Positions 62,401 to 64,000 of a DNA stretch of 64,000 bases are shown piece by piece (within the stretch, counting starts at the first letter, position 1; each line of letters starts with the position of its first letter). Origin of the DNA: Andreprevotia sp. IGB-42 (GTDB taxonomy: Bacteria; Pseudomonadota; Gammaproteobacteria; Burkholderiales; Chitinibacteraceae). The stretch is taken from positions 558,001-622,000 of the forward strand of contig NZ_WXTX01000001.1 of the NCBI RefSeq assembly GCF_009848685.1, read 5' to 3'. The position numbers and the translations under genes are program-made. Under the pieces are notes generated by a model. The model searched no databases, was not told the origin of the DNA, and saw only the letters and a program-made list of their open reading frames with translations.

Positions 62401-63447
62401 TCAGCGTGCACCACGCTGAAAGCGCTGTACCGCAGCGTTGTGCGCATCCAGCGTTTCGGAAAATGCCGAGCTGCCATCGCCACGTGCCACGAAATACAGT
62501 GCCTTCGATTGCGCCGGCTGCGTGGCTGCCAGCAAGGCAGCGTTGCCCGGCATGGCAATCGGTGTGGGCGGCAGGCCGGCACGCGTGTAGCTGTTGTACG
62601 GTGTATCGGTCTGCAGGTGCGTGCGGGTGAGGTTGCCATCGAAATCCGCACCCAGCCCGTAGATCACGCTGGGATCGGTCTGCAGCCGCATGCCGATTTT
62701 CAGGCGGTTGGTGAACACGCTGCCCACCATCGCGCGGTCGCTATCGAGGCCGGTTTCCTTCTCGATGATGGAAGCCAGGATCAGTGCCTCGTACGGTGTT
62801 TTCACCGGGATGCCCGGGCTGCGCTGCGCCCACGCGGCATCGAGCTTTTCCTGCAGCCGCGCATGTGCGCGCGCCAGCAGTTTCAGATCGCTGCTGCCCA
62901 GATCGATGAAATAGGTATCCGGGAAGAACTGCCCTTCCGGGTGGCCGGCGGCGATGCCCAATTTTTGCGCGATCTGCGCATCGCTCAGGCCGGCAATGTC
63001 GTGCTTGAGCTCCGGCTGCAGCGCCAGCGCCTGCTTGAGGTCGCGCCAGTTCCAGCCCTCGATCAACGTAAACGCCAGCTGTACCGCATCACCACGCGCC
63101 AGCTTGGCGATCAGTTCCAGCGGCGTCAGTGGTTTGTCGAGCTGGTAAACGCCAGCCTTGATCTGGCGCTCGTTGCCGGTGGCCTTGGTCAGCAACAGGA
63201 ACAGCGCGGGCGAATCGATCACGCCTTGGCGGTACAACTGCTCGGCGGAGCGCTTCACGCTACCCGGCCCCAAGGTAAAGCGCAACGGCGTGGCGCCATC
63301 CTGCAACGCGATGGGCTGGTATGCATACCAGCCCACATAGCCTGCTGCAGCCCCGGCCAGCAGCACTGCCAATACCAGCAGCCTGCCAAACCAGCCGAGG
63401 CCGGACTTCTTATTCTTCGGGGTCGGTTTGCGTCGTGGGGCGGCCAT
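62401..63447 (-). CDS. mltG: Endolytic murein transglycosylase
   Basis: A 348-residue inner-membrane protein: a basic cytoplasmic tail, one helix (residues ~21-42), then a periplasmic YceG domain. The catalytic glutamate is E229 in 'LASIIEKETG'; 'EGQFFPDTYF' and 'MRLQTDPSVIYGLG' are other family marks. It cuts nascent glycan strands to end their growth. The ATG at 63447 lies inside the 3' end of the helicase gene (38-bp overlap). The usual downstream partner tmk is not present; the next gene is convergent. Confidence 0.94.
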   Translation of the reverse strand: MAAPRRKPTPKNKKSGLGWFGRLLVLAVLLAGAAAGYVGWYAYQPIALQDGATPLRFTLGPGSVKRSAEQLYRQGVIDSPALFLLLTKATGNERQIKAGVYQLDKPLTPLELIAKLARGDAVQLAFTLIEGWNWRDLKQALALQPELKHDIAGLSDAQIAQKLGIAAGHPEGQFFPDTYFIDLGSSDLKLLARAHARLQEKLDAAWAQRSPGIPVKTPYEALILASIIEKETGLDSDRAMVGSVFTNRLKIGMRLQTDPSVIYGLGADFDGNLTRTHLQTDTPYNSYTRAGLPPTPIAMPGNAALLAATQPAQSKALYFVARGDGSSAFSETLDAHNAAVQRFQRGAR

Positions 63448-64000
63448 TAGCGCGCTTAGCCTCAAAAAAGCGTTGAACGGTATCGAGCTCGCGGGTGCGG
63501 AACATTGGCGGCAAGCTCTTCCACAGCACCTTGCCGTAGGGTTTGTCGACCAGGCGGTTGTCGGCAATCATCAGGATGCCGGTATCGAACTCGTCGCGGA
63601 TCAGCCGGCCAGCGCCCTGCTTGAGCGTGATCGCCGCATGCGGCAACTGGTAATCGATGAAGGCATTGCGGCCGTTTTTCTCGATCTGCTCCATGCGCGC
63701 GGACAGCACCGGATCATCCGGCGGGCTGAAGGGCAGTTTGTCGATCACCACCAGCGACAGTTGCTCGCCCTTCACATCGATGCCTTCCCAGAAGGTCTGG
63801 CTGGCCACCAGAATGGCATTCGGGGATGAGCGGAATTTCTCCAGCAGCTCGGTACGGCTGCCCTGCCCCTGCAGCAGTACCGGCCAATCGAGCTTGGCAT
63901 CCTGCAACTGGGCAACGATCAGCTCATGCGCCTCGCGCATCGCACGCAGCGAGGTAAACAGCAAGAACGCATGCCCTTGTGTGATCTGCAGCAGCGGCCA
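63410..64000 (-). CDS. ATP-dependent DNA helicase, DinG family (5' part outside window)
   Basis: The frame is open to the right edge; 196 residues of the C-terminus are visible. They contain 'GHAFLLFTSLRAM', the motif-V region 'ILVASQTFWEGIDVKGEQL', 'VIDKLPFSPPDDPV' and the motif-VI region 'LKQGAGRLIRDEFDTG', all characteristic of the XPD/DinG superfamily 2 helicases such as DinG and YoaA. The iron-sulfur and Walker A regions would be upstream, outside the window, so DinG and YoaA cannot be separated. It is translationally linked to mltG through an overlap. Confidence 0.9.
   Translation of the reverse strand, partial: WPLLQITQGHAFLLFTSLRAMREAHELIVAQLQDAKLDWPVLLQGQGSRTELLEKFRSSPNAILVASQTFWEGIDVKGEQLSLVVIDKLPFSPPDDPVLSARMEQIEKNGRNAFIDYQLPHAAITLKQGAGRLIRDEFDTGILMIADNRLVDKPYGKVLWKSLPPMFRTRELDTVQRFFEAKRANGRPTTQTDPEE

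Overview
The window looks like chromosomal DNA from a GC-rich (roughly 60-65% GC) Gram-negative betaproteobacterium, possibly of the Neisseriales/Chitinibacteraceae type. This is an inference from gene content: class I PHA synthase, a FadE-type acyl-CoA dehydrogenase, TamA/TamB, TrxC, RdgC and an Arn lipid A modification cluster. I could not test it by alignment. I saw no rRNA, tRNA, CRISPR array, insertion sequence or prophage. Almost all of the DNA is coding, and the long antisense reading frames are GC-rich shadows.

Layout. 1-4.7 kb: an edge-truncated periplasmic binding protein, an orphan PhnF-type GntR regulator, a Nudix hydrolase overlapping a 2'-5' RNA ligase, and an MHS-family transporter. 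4.9-10.4 kb: a sulfurtransferase, the PHA genes phaA and phaC, and the PBP7-type peptidase pbpG. 10.4-14.7 kb: a divergent sulfur locus, with trxC and a persulfide-dioxygenase-like metallohydrolase on one side and a BigR/SqrR-like regulator, two half-size YeeE/YedE proteins and a SulP transporter on the other. A 22-bp AT-rich inverted repeat lies between them. 14.8-24.4 kb: LtrA, an iron(III) uptake system (fbpA with a Fur-like box, fbpB, fbpC) interrupted by a DUF2157-DUF4401-GDYXXLXY membrane-protein trio, and a chemoreceptor. 24.6-29.3 kb: rdgC, DUF2214, a YaeF-like lipoprotein, a VOC protein, bioB and comF.

29.5-45.2 kb: tamA-tamB, an unannotated 30-residue cationic peptide gene with its own promoter candidate and terminator, a chalcone-isomerase-like protein, and a fatty-acid degradation block (thiolase, HAD/enoyl-CoA hydratase fusion, FadL, FadE, TetR regulator). 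The TetR gene has a perfect TTCAAAC-N4-GTTTGAA operator candidate. 45.5-53.7 kb: proXWV, alaS, a DHA2-type efflux pump and a short-chain dehydrogenase lacking the usual YxxxK. 53.9-60.6 kb: an Smr-domain protein and an arn cluster (arnT, arnB, arnC and a split arnA) with no arnD. 60.9-64 kb: a secreted protein with a TPKP-repeat linker and unknown C-terminal domain, mltG, and the 3' part of a DinG-family helicase gene.

The items most worth follow-up are the 30-residue peptide gene, the BigR/persulfide/TrxC/YeeE/SulP locus, the membrane trio inside the fbp region, and a pair of related ~100-120 bp intergenic repeats, one of which sits inside the arn cluster.
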